From Agromyces sp. NDB4Y10 (GTDB lineage Bacteria; Actinomycetota; Actinomycetes; Actinomycetales; Microbacteriaceae), in the NCBI RefSeq assembly GCF_001620055.1, contig NZ_LQGY01000028.1, positions 62,001-126,000 on the forward strand: a DNA stretch of 64,000 bases. The letters are read 5' to 3'. Below, piece by piece: positions 25,914 through 33,282 of the stretch. A program made the position numbers and the translations under genes. The stretch's first letter is position 1, and each line of letters starts with the position of its first letter. The notes beneath the pieces were generated by a model. That model made no database searches. It had not been told where the DNA came from and worked only from the letters and a program-made list of their open reading frames with translations.

Positions 25914-26351
25914 ATGGACGAGCAGGACGACCGGCCACCCACCCGCCACCTGGAGGAGGACGAGTGCTGGCAGCTCATCGAGGCCGCCCCCTACGGCCGC
26001 GTCGCGGCGGCCGCCGCCGGTGAGGTCGACATCTTCCCGGTGAACCACCGCGTCGACAACGAGGGCGTCGACGGTCGGGCGATCGTGTTCCGCACCGCTC
26101 CCGGCACGAAGCTCCTCGAACTCACCATCCACTCGAACGTCGCGTTCGAGGTCGACGGCTTCACCGACGACGAGGCGTACAGCGTCATCGTCAAGGGCGA
26201 GGCGCGCGAACTCGAGCGCTCGAGCGAGATCGAGCACGCGGAGGGGCTCGGGGTCACGCCGTGGGCACCCGAGACCAAGGACCGCTGGGTCCGCATCCAG
26301 CCGAGCGACGTGCACGGCCGGGCCTTCCAGCGCCGCCGCGTCGAGGGGTAG
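25914..26351 (+). CDS. PNPOx-like flavin/F420-binding protein
   Basis: 145 residues of the split beta-barrel family (pyridoxamine 5'-phosphate oxidase-like). Family marks are the LEEDECWQLI helix, YGRVAAAAAGEVDIFPVNHRVD and IVFRTAPGTKL. Such proteins bind FMN, F420 or heme, and the precise cofactor is not evident. Very good ribosome-binding site (GAGGAGGA) before the ATG at 25914. Third gene of the USP/nuclease operon. Confidence 0.87.
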   Translation: MDEQDDRPPTRHLEEDECWQLIEAAPYGRVAAAAAGEVDIFPVNHRVDNEGVDGRAIVFRTAPGTKLLELTIHSNVAFEVDGFTDDEAYSVIVKGEARELERSSEIEHAEGLGVTPWAPETKDRWVRIQPSDVHGRAFQRRRVEG

Positions 26352-26365
26352 CCCCGGAACGCGCC

Positions 26366-27247
26366 TCAGTCGTCGATGAGCGCGTCGAGCGACGAGTGCA
26401 GGTGCCGGGTCACGAGAGCGGATGACGCGTGCCGGGCACCCGCCTCGAGCGCCTGGTCGACGTCGGCGCCGTCGAGCCGCGCATGCAGCACGGCCGACAT
26501 GAACGCGTCGCCCGCGCCGTTCGTGTCGACGACCTCGACGGGCACGGCGTCGACGCGGTGCTCGGTGACGGGGCCGCCCGCCGACTCGCGTGCCACCGCG
26601 ACCGCGCCCTCGGCGCCGAGCGTGCACACCACGAGCTGCGCCCCGCCGTCGACCACCTCGCGCATGAACGGCAGGGGGTCGGGGCCGATGCGGTCGCCGT
26701 TCATGAACACGGCTTGCGCGGCGTCGATGAAGGCCCGGTGGAACTCGGCCGTGCCGTCGTAGTCGTGGATGTCGGTCCAGATGGGCCGCCCGGACGCCCG
26801 CGCGTCGGGGATCATGCGCCGCGATCGCTCCGAGAGGTCGAGCACGATCGCGGCGGCGTCCTCCATCGCGGTCGTGAGGCGGTGGTCCTCGGGGCTCGGG
26901 TGGTCGTCGGGCGTCGAGAGGTAGATGGAGACGCGCTCGCCGAGGGGCGTCATGAGGTTCAGGTGCCGCTCGGTGCGGGCGCCGTCGACGACGTGCAGGT
27001 CGAGGCCCGGCACGCGCCCGAGGATGTCGCGCAGGCGCTCGCCGTCGGCATCCGGACCGATGAGCGTGTGCAGCTCGACCGGCCGGCCGAACGCCGCGAG
27101 CCCGAGCGCCTTGCCGGCCCCCGTGCCGCCGACGGTCTCGTGGTCGTCGAGCGCGAACTGCATGTGCGGCCGCGGCTCGGGCAGCCGCTCGAGCAGGACG
27201 ATCTCGTTCCATGACGCCGGTCCCGAGATGATCACCCTGTCGCCCAC
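26366..27247 (-). CDS. PfkB-family carbohydrate kinase
   Basis: 293 residues of the ribokinase fold. GGTGAGKALGLAAFG is the N-terminal glycine motif, and VEVVDTNGAGDAFMSA is the C-terminal motif with the catalytic Asp in the anion hole (GAGD). It phosphorylates a sugar or related alcohol; which one is unknown. The GTG at 27247 was chosen because GGGAG precedes it by 6 nt; an upstream ATG at 27292 lacks such a site. Convergent with the PNPOx-like gene, with only 14 bp between the stop codons. Confidence 0.88.
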   Translation of the reverse strand: MGDRVIISGPASWNEIVLLERLPEPRPHMQFALDDHETVGGTGAGKALGLAAFGRPVELHTLIGPDADGERLRDILGRVPGLDLHVVDGARTERHLNLMTPLGERVSIYLSTPDDHPSPEDHRLTTAMEDAAAIVLDLSERSRRMIPDARASGRPIWTDIHDYDGTAEFHRAFIDAAQAVFMNGDRIGPDPLPFMREVVDGGAQLVVCTLGAEGAVAVARESAGGPVTEHRVDAVPVEVVDTNGAGDAFMSAVLHARLDGADVDQALEAGARHASSALVTRHLHSSLDALIDD

Positions 27248-27390
27248 GCGCTGCTCCCATCCGCGCCGCGACGGTCGCGGCACCCGGTCCATCCTGCCGT
27301 GACGGATGCCGCGGCGCGACCGTGGTCGGACGATGTGGGCGGACCCGACTACGCTGTCGGCACCCCGGCAGTCCCCCGAAGGAGTTCCCC

Positions 27391-28383
27391 ATGCCCCGGT
27401 TCGACCTGCCCGTCGACGAGCTCCGCACGTATCGCCCCGACGTGCCCGAGCCCGACGACTTCGACGCGTTCTGGGCCGACACCCTCGCGGCGTCCCGCGC
27501 GGTCGCCGAGCCGCCGCGGGTCACCCGGGTCGACTCGCCGCTCGCGCTCGTCGACGTGATCGACGTCGAGTTCTCGGGGTACGCGGGTGACCCCGTGAAG
27601 GGGTGGCTCCTCGTGCCGGCGGGCGCCTCCGGCCCCCTCCCGGCGGTCGTCGAGTACGTCGGCTACGGCGGCGGTCGGGGCCTCCCGCACGAGCGACTCG
27701 GCTGGGCGGCCTCCGGGTACGCCCACTTCCTCATGGACACCCGCGGGCAGGGCAGCTCGTGGGGCACGGGCGGCGGCACGCCCGACCCGCACGGCACCGG
27801 CCCGTCGCACCCCGGATTCATGACGCGCGGCATCCACGACCCCGCCGAGTACTACTACCGGCGCGTGATGACCGACGCCGTGCTCGCGGTGGATGCGATC
27901 CGCTCGCTCGACGTCGTCGACGCGTCGCGCGTCGCGGTGGCGGGGATGTCGCAGGGCGGCGGGCTCGCGCTCGCCGCGGCGGGGCTCGTCGAGGGGCTCG
28001 TCGGCGCGATGCCCGACGTGCCGTTCCTCTGCCACTTCGAGCGGGCGGTCGGCATGACCGACAAGGATCCCTACAGCGAGATCGTCCGGTTCCTGTCGGT
28101 GCACCGCGACGCCGGACCCACGGTGTTCCGCACCCTGTCGTACTTCGACGGCGTGCACTTCGCCCGCCGCGCGACGGCGCCGGCGTTCGTGTCGGTCGCG
28201 CTCATGGACACGATCTGCCCGCCGTCCACCGTGTACGCGGCGGTGAACCACCACGCCGTCGGCGCCGAGGTCGTCGAGTACGCGTTCAACGACCACGAGG
28301 GCGGACTCGGCGTGCACTGGCAGCGCCAGGCGGTGTGGCTCGCCGAGCGGCTCGACGCCCTCGCCGACGAGACCGCCGCCTGA
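27391..28383 (+). CDS. Acetyl xylan esterase / cephalosporin-C deacetylase-type esterase (AXE1, CE7)
   Basis: 330 residues of alpha/beta-hydrolase fold. MPRFDLPVDELRTYRP and FWADTL open as in CE7 enzymes. The nucleophile elbow is GMSQGG, preceded by the conserved RGQGSSWG, and the late MDTICPPSTV and FNDHEGG carry the catalytic Asp and His. Members deacetylate xylo-oligosaccharides or cephalosporin C in the cytoplasm; no signal peptide is seen. GAAGGAG precedes the ATG at 27391. Together with the neighbouring kinase it suggests plant-sugar use. Confidence 0.93.
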   Translation: MPRFDLPVDELRTYRPDVPEPDDFDAFWADTLAASRAVAEPPRVTRVDSPLALVDVIDVEFSGYAGDPVKGWLLVPAGASGPLPAVVEYVGYGGGRGLPHERLGWAASGYAHFLMDTRGQGSSWGTGGGTPDPHGTGPSHPGFMTRGIHDPAEYYYRRVMTDAVLAVDAIRSLDVVDASRVAVAGMSQGGGLALAAAGLVEGLVGAMPDVPFLCHFERAVGMTDKDPYSEIVRFLSVHRDAGPTVFRTLSYFDGVHFARRATAPAFVSVALMDTICPPSTVYAAVNHHAVGAEVVEYAFNDHEGGLGVHWQRQAVWLAERLDALADETAA

Positions 28384-28387
28384 CGCG

Positions 28388-28419
28388 CGCGACGGGCCGC
28401 TGCGTGGCGGCCCGTCGCG
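28388..28419. terminator. Bidirectional terminator hairpin
   Basis: 13-bp perfect stem CGCGACGGGCCGC / GCGGCCCGTCGCG (28388-28400 with 28407-28419), loop TGCGTG, between two convergent genes. Confidence 0.8.
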
Positions 28420-28426
28420 ATCGGAG

Positions 28427-28642
28427 TCACTCGTGCGAGATGTACCGCTCGATCTCGTCGTCCGAGACGGCGATGCCCGCCTCCTCGAGGCGCTGACGGA
28501 GCAGGGCCTGCTCGTCGTGCGCGTGGCCCATCCTCATGTCCTCGCGAACCTGCACGAGGATGCCGCGGATCTGCTCGCTGCGGCTCGCCTCGGTGGCACC
28601 GTCCTCGATGGGGGCGTTCTGGAAGCCGGGCTGCTCGGCCAT
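28427..28642 (-). CDS. Small hydrophilic protein (71 residues)
   Basis: Starts MAEQPGFQNAPIEDG and is rich in Glu, Gln and Arg, with a predicted helical middle (SEQIRGILVQVREDMRMG) and a C-terminal helix LEEAGIAVSDDEIERYI. No domain is recognised. GGAGG lies 6 nt before the ATG (28640-28642). The second half resembles the small helical domains of many uncharacterised actinobacterial proteins. It is separated from the SRPBCC gene upstream by a 16-bp hairpin, so it probably has its own promoter. Confidence 0.68.
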   Translation of the reverse strand: MAEQPGFQNAPIEDGATEASRSEQIRGILVQVREDMRMGHAHDEQALLRQRLEEAGIAVSDDEIERYISHE

Positions 28643-28723
28643 GGGGTCCTCCCTTCGGGCGGCCCGTGCGGGCCGTCACGATCGATCGTGCCCCACGGCG
28701 CGGCATCCGTCGAGGCGTTGACA

Positions 28724-28766
28724 GGCGAGCGGATGCCGCAGCGCGCGGCCGCGGCATCCGCTCGCC
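28724..28766. terminator. Hairpin built from GGATGCC/GGCATCC words
   Basis: Perfect 16-bp stem GGCGAGCGGATGCCGC / GCGGCATCCGCTCGCC (28724-28739 with 28751-28766), 11-nt loop, 15 bp after the SRPBCC stop codon on the minus strand. Likely terminator of the ArsR-SRPBCC operon. Confidence 0.72.
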
Positions 28767-28781
28767 GTCTGCCGTGCCGCG

Positions 28782-29264
28782 TCAGCGACGCGCGAGGTAC
28801 GTCTCGATGCGGTCGAACGCGCCGACCCAGGCCTGCGAGGCGAAGAAGTCGCGGATCTCGGGCGTCGGGAAGCCCGACTGCACGACGCTCATGAGCGTGC
28901 CGCCGTCGACGGGCTCGAACGTGACCACGATGCGGGTGGTCATCGTCTGGCCGCTCGGGTCGCTGCCGGTGGATTCGGTGACGAGCCGGCGGGGACGGTC
29001 GATCTCGAGGAACACCTGCTCCTCGCGGAAGAGGGTGTCGCGATCGGGTCCCCAGACGGCGACCTGGCGACCGCCGACCCGGAGGTCGACCTCGATCTCG
29101 ACCACGCCGGGCTCCTCGTCGAGGATCGAGAACCAGATCTTCTGCTGCTCGGCGTCGGTGTAGGCGTCGAAGACCTCCTCGGGCGTGGCGGGGAGCGTGC
29201 GTTCGGCGCGCAGCTCGATGGCCTCGGTGGTGTCGGCGGTGGCGCCGCCGATCTGCTCGGTCAT
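28782..29264 (-). CDS. SRPBCC/AHSA1-domain protein
   Basis: 160 residues of the START-like hot-dog-helix fold: RTLPATPEEVFDAYTDAEQ at the N-terminal strand-helix, LRVGGRQVAVWGPD in the middle, and GGTLMSVVQSGFPT followed by the C-terminal helix WVGAFDRIETYL. The family binds hydrophobic ligands. The start at 29264 overlaps the stop of the ArsR-type gene by ATGA. The ArsR-SRPBCC pair is a common two-gene unit in actinobacteria; the ligand is unknown. Confidence 0.88.
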   Translation of the reverse strand: MTEQIGGATADTTEAIELRAERTLPATPEEVFDAYTDAEQQKIWFSILDEEPGVVEIEVDLRVGGRQVAVWGPDRDTLFREEQVFLEIDRPRRLVTESTGSDPSGQTMTTRIVVTFEPVDGGTLMSVVQSGFPTPEIRDFFASQAWVGAFDRIETYLARR

Positions 29265-29617
29265 GATGGTTCCTTTCCGGTGTCGTTCGGTGTGGCGTTG
29301 CGCAGGGTGAAGTAGGCCTCGAGACCGTCGAGACGGCGCTCCCAGAGGCGCTGGTAGAAGGAGATCCACGCCATGGCGTCGTCCAATCGCTCGGCGCCCA
29401 GGCGGCACTGCCGGGTGCGCCCGACCTTCTCGGTGGTGGCGAGGCCCGCCTCGACGAGGACGTCGACGTGCTTGCGGATGCCCGTGAGGGTCATGCCGGC
29501 GGTCTCGGCCAGCTCGCTGATCGTGGCGGGCCCGTCGCCGAGCCGCACCAGGATGTCGCGTCGGGTGGTGTCGGCGAGGGCGGCGAACGCCCGGTCGAGC
29601 ACCTCATGTTGAACCAT
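29261..29617 (-). CDS. ArsR-family repressor paired with SRPBCC gene
   Basis: 118 residues. The winged helix reads ISELAETAGMTLTGIRKHVDVLVEAGLATTEKVGRTRQC; only one Cys is present, so a metal-sensing role is unlikely. It starts at ATG 29615-29617, inside a set of TGAAC/GTTCA half-sites (29610-29652) that probably form its autoregulatory operator. It is coupled to the SRPBCC gene by a 4-bp overlap. Confidence 0.9.
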   Translation of the reverse strand: MVQHEVLDRAFAALADTTRRDILVRLGDGPATISELAETAGMTLTGIRKHVDVLVEAGLATTEKVGRTRQCRLGAERLDDAMAWISFYQRLWERRLDGLEAYFTLRNATPNDTGKEPS

Positions 29618-29652
29618 GTGGTTCAGTGTAGGTCACTGAACCGAAATGTTCA
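29610..29652. promoter_or_regulatory. Multi-half-site operator of the ArsR-SRPBCC pair
   Basis: Four TGAAC/GTTCA half-sites in alternating orientation. GGTTCAGTG-TAGGT-CACTGAACC (29620-29628/29634-29642) is a perfect 9-bp inverted repeat; TGAACC-ATGT-GGTTCA (29610-29625) and TGAAC-N6-GTTCA (29637-29652) overlap it. The start codon of the repressor gene lies within the cluster. Confidence 0.8.
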
Positions 29653-29670
29653 ATATGCGCATCTCCATCT

Positions 29671-29732
29671 CGCGAGGGGACGCAACACGCCGTGCCCGCC
29701 CGCGGAGCCGCGGCGTGTTGCGTCCCCTCGCG
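29671..29732. repeat. Long hairpin element, copy 1 (GAGGGGACGC family)
   Basis: 22-bp perfect arms (29671-29692 with 29711-29732) around an 18-nt loop; arm word GAGGGGACGCAACACGCCG. It lies between the divergent ArsR-type and GAP genes. Same family as 30521-30578. Confidence 0.9.
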
Positions 29733-29822
29733 GGGCGGGGCGGGGATGGGGATGGGGACGGAGGCGGGGCGGCCGGGCGGCCGGGCGGGCGCGTGCCTCG
29801 GCCGGGCGCCAGCCCGCGGCGC

Positions 29823-29828
29823 TAGGCT
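29823..29828 (+). promoter_or_regulatory. -10 element for leaderless GAP-gene mRNA
   Basis: TAGGCT exactly 6 nt before the ATG at 29835, with no Shine-Dalgarno. Confidence 0.48.
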
Positions 29829-29834
29829 CGCGCC

Positions 29835-30503
29835 ATGGCCGAGGTCATCGGGGACGTCGTCCCCTTCGCGGTCGGGGTCGCGCTCAGTCCGCTGCCGATC
29901 ATCGCCGTGCTGCTCCTGCTGCTCGCGCCCGTCGGGGCTCGGGGCGGCGCAGCCTTCCTCGCGGCGAGGGTGCTCGCGTTCGGGGCGCTCGTCGCGGCCT
30001 TCGCGTGGGCGGCCCACCTCGTCGACGACGCGGCGGGCTCGTCGACGCCCGCGGCCGTCCTGCGGCTCCTCGTCGGCGTCGGGCTCGTCGTCGGCGCCGT
30101 CGTGAAGTGGCACCGACGACCCCACGGTGACGCCGAACCGAAGCTCCCCGGGTGGATGCGCGCGATCGACGGCATGGGGGCGGGCGGGGCGTTCCGGCTC
30201 GGGCTCGTGCTCACGGTCGCGAACCCGAAGGAGCTCGCCTTCGCCGCGGGCGCCGGCTTCACGGTCGGGGGCGCCTTCCTCGGCGCGAGCGAGGTGCTCG
30301 TCGCCGGCGCGGTGTTCGTCGTGCTCGCGTGCGCGAGCGTCGGCATCCCGGTCGTGGCGGTCCTGGTGGGTGGCGAGCGGATGTCGCCCGTGCTCGCCGA
30401 ACTCGGTGACTGGCTCCGCCGCAACAACGCGATCGTGATGGCGCTCGTGCTGCTCGTCGTCGGCGCGATGCTCGTCGGCAGCGGGCTCTCGGGCCTCGGG
30501 TAG
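29835..30503 (+). CDS. GAP/LysE-fold membrane transporter
   Basis: 222 residues with six membrane segments (about 7-30, 37-60, 72-90, 117-140, 150-175, 198-218). VGVALSPLPIIAVLLLL and TVANPKELAFAAG are typical of the GAP (Sap/peptidoglycolipid addressing) family related to LysE exporters. The cargo is unknown. A TAGGCT -10 element 6 nt from the ATG and absence of Shine-Dalgarno suggest a leaderless mRNA. Two copies of one hairpin element flank the gene. Confidence 0.82.
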   Translation: MAEVIGDVVPFAVGVALSPLPIIAVLLLLLAPVGARGGAAFLAARVLAFGALVAAFAWAAHLVDDAAGSSTPAAVLRLLVGVGLVVGAVVKWHRRPHGDAEPKLPGWMRAIDGMGAGGAFRLGLVLTVANPKELAFAAGAGFTVGGAFLGASEVLVAGAVFVVLACASVGIPVVAVLVGGERMSPVLAELGDWLRRNNAIVMALVLLVVGAMLVGSGLSGLG

Positions 30504-30520
30504 CGCGCCGACCCCTGCAC

Positions 30521-30578
30521 CGAGGGGACGCGACACGCCGTGCCGGCTCGGAGGCCGACGGCATGTCGCGTCCCCTCG
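30521..30578. repeat. Long hairpin element, copy 2 (GAGGGGACGC family)
   Basis: 20-bp arms with one mismatch (30521-30540 with 30559-30578), 18-nt loop; arm word GAGGGGACGCGACACGCCG. It lies between the convergent GAP and molybdoenzyme genes. Relative to copy 1 an A-T pair is replaced by G-C. Confidence 0.88.
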
Positions 30579-30588
30579 AGGGGGCGGG

Positions 30589-32247
30589 TCAGGTCACGGT
30601 GACGAGCACGCGCTGCCACCCGGTGGAACCGTCGGGCGCGATCGGGGCGCGCTCCTCGACCTGCAGTTCGCCGTCGCGGTTCACGGCCCGCGCCGTGACG
30701 TAGTGCGTGCCCGGCGTCGCCTCCCACTCCAGGTACCACTGCACCCAGGTGTCGACGTTGACGGGCGCCGAGAGCGTCGCCGGCTGCCAGTCGCCGTCGT
30801 CGATGCGCACCTCGACGCGTTCGATGCCCACCGTCTGCGCCCACGCCACGCCCGCGATCACCGCCGAGCCCGCCGCGACCGGCGTCCCCGAGCGCGGGGT
30901 GTCGATGCGCGACGAGAACTTGATCGGCGCCTCGGCGCTGTAGCCGCGAGGCGTCCAGTACGCCTCGTCGGCCGCGAACGTGGTGACCTTCAACTCGGTG
31001 AGCCACTTCGTGGCGGACACGTACCCGTACAGCCCGGGCACCACCATCCGCACGGGGAAGCCGTGCTCGAGGGGGAGCGGCTCGCCGTTCATGCCGACCG
31101 CGAGGATCGCGTCGCGGCCCGGATCGGTGAGCGCGTCGAGCGGCGTCGACGCCGTGAAGCCGTCGACGCTGCGGGAGAGCACCATGTCGGCGCCCGACTG
31201 CGGCCCGGCGAGGGCGAGCACGTCGCGGATCGGCACGCCGACCCACTTCGCGGTGCCGAGCAGGTCGCCGCCGACCTCGTTCGACACGCACGTGAGCGTG
31301 ATCGAGTACTCGTCGAGCCCCATCCCGACGAGCTGGTCGAACGTGAGCTCGACGCGCCGCCCGACGAGGCCGTCGATGACGAGCCGCCACGTCGCCGGGT
31401 CGACCTCGGGCACCGTGAGCGCGGTGTCGACGCGGTAGAAGTCGGCGTTCGGCGTGTAGAGCGGCGTGAGGCCCGGCAGGTCGAGTTCCGCGCCGGTCGG
31501 CACGGTCACGGTCGACCGCGGGGCGGGCAGCCGCAGCGCCTCGCGAATCGCGTCGATCGACGAGGTCGCGGCGGCGACCACGCGCGACCCGACGCCCACC
31601 ACGAACGCGGATGCCGCGGCGATCCCGGCCAGCGCGAAGAACCCGCGACGGTCGACACCGGCTCGTGCGGTTGCCTGGTCGGGTGCGACACCGTCCGGTG
31701 CGGTGTCGGCGACGGATGCCGCGGCATCCGCTGTTCGGACGTCGCCCGCCCACGCCCGCAGCCGCCGTACGAGCAGTTCGAGGATGACGATGCCGGCCGC
31801 CGCACCCACCACCGGGGGGACCCAGGCGAGCGGGGTCGCGCCGGCCCGCGTGACGATCGCCGCGAGCGACAGCGCGCCCGCGATGCCGAGCGCCACCGAC
31901 CCGAGCGGCGGGCGGGCGAACTGCAGCACGCCCGCGATCGCGCTCGCGACGAGGACCGCGATGCCGAGGCTGCCGAGGAGCACGACCTTGTCGTACGCGC
32001 CGAACGCGGCGATCGCGAACTCCTTCACGGGCTGCGGCACGATGTCGATGACGAACGCGCCGACCGCGAGGATGGGGCTGCCGTCGCGCGCCACGAGGAG
32101 CGCTGCGAGCTCGGCGGCGGCGAGGAACACGCCCGCGGCGACGATCCCGGAGACGGCCGCCCAGATCCGGAAGCGCCGCCGGGACGCGCCGGCAGCCGTC
32201 GCGTCGCCGGCCTGCTCCCGCGCGTGCGGTCGTGCGCTGCGCGCCAT
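30589..32247 (-). CDS. Membrane-anchored sulfite-oxidase-like molybdopterin oxidoreductase
   Basis: 552 residues. The N-terminal 222 residues hold about five membrane helices (about 27-52, 85-108, 113-133, 140-160, 204-222); the catalytic domain lies outside the cell. The Mo ligand is Cys320 in ITLTCVSNEVGG, followed by the SUOX-fold core and a C-terminal dimerisation-type Ig domain (about 445-552). DRRGFF (199-204) before the last helix resembles a Tat motif used internally. The physiological substrate is unknown. The ATG at 32247 has GGGAGG about 7 nt upstream. Confidence 0.9.
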   Translation of the reverse strand: MARSARPHAREQAGDATAAGASRRRFRIWAAVSGIVAAGVFLAAAELAALLVARDGSPILAVGAFVIDIVPQPVKEFAIAAFGAYDKVVLLGSLGIAVLVASAIAGVLQFARPPLGSVALGIAGALSLAAIVTRAGATPLAWVPPVVGAAAGIVILELLVRRLRAWAGDVRTADAAASVADTAPDGVAPDQATARAGVDRRGFFALAGIAAASAFVVGVGSRVVAAATSSIDAIREALRLPAPRSTVTVPTGAELDLPGLTPLYTPNADFYRVDTALTVPEVDPATWRLVIDGLVGRRVELTFDQLVGMGLDEYSITLTCVSNEVGGDLLGTAKWVGVPIRDVLALAGPQSGADMVLSRSVDGFTASTPLDALTDPGRDAILAVGMNGEPLPLEHGFPVRMVVPGLYGYVSATKWLTELKVTTFAADEAYWTPRGYSAEAPIKFSSRIDTPRSGTPVAAGSAVIAGVAWAQTVGIERVEVRIDDGDWQPATLSAPVNVDTWVQWYLEWEATPGTHYVTARAVNRDGELQVEERAPIAPDGSTGWQRVLVTVT

Positions 32248-32381
32248 GCGACTGCCTCCCTCGGCGGGCCGCGATCGGGCCCGCACGAGAGTGGTTCGCG
32301 GCGGGCGCGGCTTCGGATTGCGGCGCCCGGCGTCCGGCGTGGCCGCGCGCCGCTGTCGGCGGCTCGTGATCGGGTGGGCGC

Positions 32382-33224
32382 ATGGGGTTCGACGCGCGGT
32401 TCCTGGGGCTCGAGGCGGCGCTGCCCGCCGTGCCCGAGACGGATGCCGCGGCATCCGTCGCCCTCGACTACCTGCACTTCACCGTGGTGCTCGACACCGG
32501 GCGCAGGTTCGCCCGCGTGACCGGCGTGAACATCGACGGCGCGCAGCTCGTCGACGTGCCGCGCGGCGACGACTGGCGGTTCGACGAGCGCATCCCCGAG
32601 GCGTGGCAGGCCGGACCCGACGTCTACGCGCGCAATGACCTCGACCGCGGGCACCTCGTGCGACGCCGCGACCCGGTGTGGGGGCCGCCGGATGTCGCGG
32701 CCCGCGCGAACGCCGACACGTTCCGGTATCCGAACGCGGCGCCGCAGCAGGCCGCGTTCAACCAGTCGCTCGAGCTCTGGAACGGGCTGGAGGACCACGT
32801 GCTCGCGTACGCGACGGTGCACGCGCAGCGCCTCAGCGTGTTCACGGCGCCGGTGCTCGACCCGGGCGACCCCGAGTACCGCGGCATCCGCGTGCCCCTG
32901 CGGTTCTTCAAGGTCGTCGCGTGGCGGTCGGGCGACGAGGTCGCGACCGCGGGCTTCGTGCTCGACCAGTCGCCGCTGCTCGACCTCGACGAGGCGGCGC
33001 GGGCCGCGCGGGCCGAGCGCGAGCGGGCGCGGCTCGCCGGGGGCGCGGTCGCCGTGCCCGACCTGGGGCCCTTCCGCACGTTCCAGGTTCCCGTCGCCGA
33101 CGTGGCCGAACTCGCCCGGCTCGAGATGGGCGCGCTGGCGGGCGCCGACCGGATGCCGCGTGCCGTCGCCGCCGCCGACTGGCGTCCGATCACGACGCCC
33201 GACGAGCTGCTGCTCGGTCCCTGA
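32382..33224 (+). CDS. DNA/RNA non-specific endonuclease (NUC1/EndoG family)
   Basis: 280 residues. The beta-beta-alpha-metal motif is NDLDRGHLVRR, with DRGH at 88-91 (catalytic His91), and the metal-binding Asn follows in TFRYPNAAPQQAAFN. The family cuts single- and double-stranded nucleic acids using Mg2+. No signal peptide is visible, unusual for a nuclease of this family, so it may act inside the cell or be exported by another route. No immunity-type neighbour is evident. It is monocistronic. Confidence 0.9.
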   Translation: MGFDARFLGLEAALPAVPETDAAASVALDYLHFTVVLDTGRRFARVTGVNIDGAQLVDVPRGDDWRFDERIPEAWQAGPDVYARNDLDRGHLVRRRDPVWGPPDVAARANADTFRYPNAAPQQAAFNQSLELWNGLEDHVLAYATVHAQRLSVFTAPVLDPGDPEYRGIRVPLRFFKVVAWRSGDEVATAGFVLDQSPLLDLDEAARAARAERERARLAGGAVAVPDLGPFRTFQVPVADVAELARLEMGALAGADRMPRAVAAADWRPITTPDELLLGP

Positions 33225-33270
33225 GCGACGGGATGCGCCCCCGGCCCTCCCGCGCGGGCCCTGGTGGTGA

Positions 33271-33276
33271 CAGGCT
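33271..33276 (+). promoter_or_regulatory. -10 element for leaderless FAD-monooxygenase mRNA
   Basis: CAGGCT followed by GGGCGC and then ATG at 33283 (6-nt spacing); no Shine-Dalgarno. Confidence 0.42.
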
Positions 33277-33282
33277 GGGCGC

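Noticed and set aside
28677-28690. The 14-bp palindrome CACGATCGATCGTG as an operator
   Set aside because: It is a single occurrence without a nearby regulator; such words arise readily in GC-rich DNA.
29671-30578. An insertion sequence formed by the two hairpin copies around the GAP gene
   Set aside because: Each copy is a self-contained hairpin and the gene between them is a transporter, not a transposase; no target-site duplication was seen.
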